A stretch of 64,000 nucleotides of DNA from Comamonadaceae bacterium (GTDB lineage: Bacteria > Pseudomonadota > Gammaproteobacteria > Burkholderiales > Burkholderiaceae_C), in assembly GCA_013297925.1 (NCBI GenBank), contig JAAFJC010000006.1, positions 1-64,000 of the forward strand, given 5' to 3'. The notes below the pieces were generated by a model that was not told where the DNA came from, made no database searches, and worked only from the letters and a program-made list of their open reading frames with translations. Every line of letters begins with the position of its first letter. Positions within the stretch are counted from its first letter, which is position 1. Below, piece by piece: positions 62,228 to 64,000 of the stretch. Position numbers and translations under genes: made by a program.

Positions 62228-62565
62228 ACGCGGAATGTGATTTGTGCCATCCGTGCAATCTGCACACAGACGACAAAGGAAATAACCGTGCTATAGAACA
62301 GGCCAGCCAGCAGAATCCAAGCCTCGTGCTTGATGGCGCTGAATGAATCAAGGATGGCTACGCCCGGCGGGATGATGAACAGAGCCATATGGCGAAGCAA
62401 GAAATCGCCAACCGATTTCACTTGGGCGAGTTGACTGTCGTCGATACCCAGCCAGACAAGTAAGACGATCAGTCCGTAAATGGATCCTGGGATGGGTAGC
62501 CCAAAAGCGAATGCTAGACATTGGCCCATCAGCAATGAGGCCAAAATGATGGAAAAACCAAGCAT
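62215..62565 (-). CDS. lrgA: LrgA/CidA family holin-like protein
   Basis: 116 residues with four spans. FGLPIPGSIYGLIVLLVWLG and FLLRHMALFIIPPGVAIL are typical of LrgA/CidA. The start at 62565 has AGGAG 5 bp upstream; the longer frame to 62601 is not needed. It is the first gene of lrgA-lrgB. Confidence 0.93.
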   Translation of the reverse strand: MLGFSIILASLLMGQCLAFAFGLPIPGSIYGLIVLLVWLGIDDSQLAQVKSVGDFLLRHMALFIIPPGVAILDSFSAIKHEAWILLAGLFYSTVISFVVCVQIARMAQITFRVWAK

Positions 62566-62673
62566 GCGATCTCCTGTCAATAGAGAGATCAGCTTAAGCA
62601 AGTTAAGTTTTTACGTCGTCATCTAAACGGGTGATTGTGAATAGTTCACAAAACAAGAACGAATGCACCAAAT

Positions 62674-63282
62674 CTACGCATGCAGTCGTTGTGACAGCAG
62701 ATCGGGAAGATGTGAGGGATCGGTTAAATGTATGGCCTGCCAACCTTGTTTTTGGGCGGCGGCGATGTTGGCGGGGTGATCGTCGATGAAGAGGATGGGC
62801 TGGCTTTTGAGCTCATGCATCGCTTCTAACTTTTGGAAGATCTCGGGCTGCGGCTTGATAAGGCCATGATCGCCGGAGAAGATGCCGCCATCAAAGCAGC
62901 GCATGAAGGCATGACGCTCTAGGCCTCGGGCGTAGGGGGCGGGCATGTTGGAGAGGAAATAGAGCTTGTGGCCCTTGGCCGCGTACAAACTCTCCAGCAC
63001 TTGCACCGACGAGGCGATGGGCGTGATGTGATCTTCAATATCGTTAACCATCTTTTGCACGGCTTTCACATCAAGCTTGAGCCGAGTTGCGCTGAGCTGG
63101 GAGATGGCTTGCGCGCTCACGCGGCCTGCATCGAACTCTTGCCAATCAGGATGTGCGAAGAAGCTGCTGGCGAGCTGCGCTGCGGATTCTGGCGTGTTAG
63201 CAATATCTGGGAAATGCTTGCGCACCACATCATGAGGCCGCCATTGCACGAGCACTGCGCCGAAATCGAAGACGATGTTCAT
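62674..63282 (-). CDS. HAD-superfamily hydrolase (YihX-like)
   Basis: 202 residues. NIVFDFGAVLVQWRPHDVV holds motif I; LYFLSNMPAPY motif II; GLIKPQPEIFQ motif III Lys; ILFIDDHPANIAAAQKQGW motif IV. YihX-like members hydrolyse sugar phosphates such as glucose-1-phosphate, which fits the adjacent pgi gene (inference). It overlaps pgi by 4 bp. Confidence 0.92.
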   Translation of the reverse strand: MNIVFDFGAVLVQWRPHDVVRKHFPDIANTPESAAQLASSFFAHPDWQEFDAGRVSAQAISQLSATRLKLDVKAVQKMVNDIEDHITPIASSVQVLESLYAAKGHKLYFLSNMPAPYARGLERHAFMRCFDGGIFSGDHGLIKPQPEIFQKLEAMHELKSQPILFIDDHPANIAAAQKQGWQAIHLTDPSHLPDLLSQRLHA

Positions 63283-64000
63283 TGGAGTTTGGAGATGAGT
63301 TGAGCTGTGGATGAATCTACGCCTTGCACATTGCCCGAGAGCAGCCGCGCTTCAACGTCTTTCGCCAACACCTTGCCCAGCTCCACGCCGAATTGATCGA
63401 AGCTGTTGATGCCCCAGATCGCGCCGCTGACGAAGACGCGGTGTTCGTAGAGGGCGATGAGTGCGCCAAGCGATGCGGGCGTTAGCGCATCGAGTACGAA
63501 GAAGCTGCCGGGGCGGTTGCCGGGGAAATGGCGGTGGCCGTCTTCTGAGCTTTTGCCTTGCAGGAAAGCTTGGGATTGCGCGATTGCATTGGCGAGCAGC
63601 TTGGTGTGGTGATCTTGCATCGCATGCGCGGCGTGCTTCACCGCGACGAATTCGAGCGGGATCACTTCTGTGCCTTGGTGCAGCATTTGGAAGAAGGCAT
63701 GCTGGCCATTGGTGCCGGGCTCGCCCCACACCACGGGGCTAGTATGGAAGGGCAGCGCTTGGCCAGCTTTATCGACGCGCTTCCCATTACTCTCCATTTC
63801 GAGCTGCTGCAAATACGCTGGGAAGCGGCGCAGTGCGGAATGGTAGGGGGCGACGCAGCGGCTGGTGAAGCCGTGGAAATTGCGATACCAAACATCGAGC
63901 AAGCCTAGGCGCACGGGTAGATTTTTTTCTAAAGGCGCTGTGGCGAAATGCTCGTCCATGTCTGCTGCACCGCGCAGGAACTGGCGGAAGTTCTCCGCGC
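63279..64000 (-). CDS. pgi: Glucose-6-phosphate isomerase (5' part outside window)
   Basis: Only the C-terminal ~240 codons are in the window; the minus-strand frame continues past the right edge. Signatures: PVVWGEPGTNGQHAFFQMLHQGTEVIP, with the pattern GEPGTNGQHAF, and SGAIWGINSFDQFGVELGK with the catalytic Lys region. It interconverts glucose-6-phosphate and fructose-6-phosphate. Its downstream gene is the HAD hydrolase, coupled by ATGA. Confidence 0.95.
   Translation of the reverse strand, partial: AENFRQFLRGAADMDEHFATAPLEKNLPVRLGLLDVWYRNFHGFTSRCVAPYHSALRRFPAYLQQLEMESNGKRVDKAGQALPFHTSPVVWGEPGTNGQHAFFQMLHQGTEVIPLEFVAVKHAAHAMQDHHTKLLANAIAQSQAFLQGKSSEDGHRHFPGNRPGSFFVLDALTPASLGALIALYEHRVFVSGAIWGINSFDQFGVELGKVLAKDVEARLLSGNVQGVDSSTAQLISKLQ

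Overview
The window reads as a chromosomal segment of a betaproteobacterium of the order Burkholderiales, most likely Comamonadaceae-like. Supporting signs are the cytochrome bc1 operon followed directly by sspA and sspB, DUF3567 and DUF3108 proteins of the Burkholderiales type, ptsN-hprK after hpf, the order DUF721 / M23 peptidase / secA / argJ, and a his cluster in the order hisC-hisB-hisH-hisA. No plasmid, prophage, IS element, rRNA operon or CRISPR array is visible. The placement rests on gene content and order; no database search was possible.

Layout. 1-7.5 kb: proline catabolism (putA, cut by the left edge, with a divergent Lrp regulator), a protein of unknown function, a patatin-like lipase, an MFS transporter and hpf. 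7.7-9.7 kb: ptsN-hprK and mscL. 9.9-14.2 kb: petABC, sspA, sspB and tRNA-Thr. 14.2-19.8 kb: a DciA-like protein, an M23 peptidase, secA and argJ. 20-24.3 kb: a DUF815 ATPase, a ParE/Phd toxin-antitoxin pair, yqeY, a three-gene copper-handling cluster and rpsU. 24.5-33.4 kb (minus strand): a Crp-type regulator, cca, an rlmI-like gene, a BLUF photoreceptor, xerC, a DUF484 gene, dapF, two flavin-protein genes and an SbmA-like transporter. 33.4-40.5 kb: a Nudix/metallo-beta-lactamase fusion, a YeiH-type permease, DUF3567, DUF3108, and an IclR regulator divergent from a fumarylacetoacetase-family gene. 40.5-42.6 kb: a DarT/DarG toxin-antitoxin pair beside the scar of a deleted type I restriction system. 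42.6-50.8 kb: a methyltransferase, a flavoprotein, a VTT membrane protein, a Nif3-like protein, a sulfatase, a thioesterase, a MarR regulator, a DegS-like protease and an orphan nucleotidyltransferase. 50.9-55.4 kb: a thioesterase and hisA-hisH-hisB-hisC, with a VapB/VapC pair fused by overlap to the front of hisC. 55.5-64 kb: a DinB protein, a DEAD-box helicase, a LuxR regulator, a beta-propeller protein, lrgA-lrgB, a HAD hydrolase and the 3' part of pgi.

The most unusual signal is an interspersed repeat of about 40-50 bp. It has an imperfect GCTAT...ATAGC hairpin followed by a conserved tail (consensus GCGCAGATTCTATGCCGGC). I find about 14 copies; most lie inside conserved housekeeping genes and are read in frame (putA twice, argJ, cca, dapF, a Nif3-like gene, a DUF3108 gene, a DEAD-box helicase gene). 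Two form the core of the signal peptides of neighbouring copper proteins, and one forms the loop of the secA terminator. In 10 of 11 coding copies only two reading frames are used, giving peptide signatures ADSMPA-like or AGIESA-like. Other items of interest are the DarTG / type I restriction scar, the VapBC-his transcription unit, palindromic operators at the IclR and MarR genes, and several long inverted repeats between genes.
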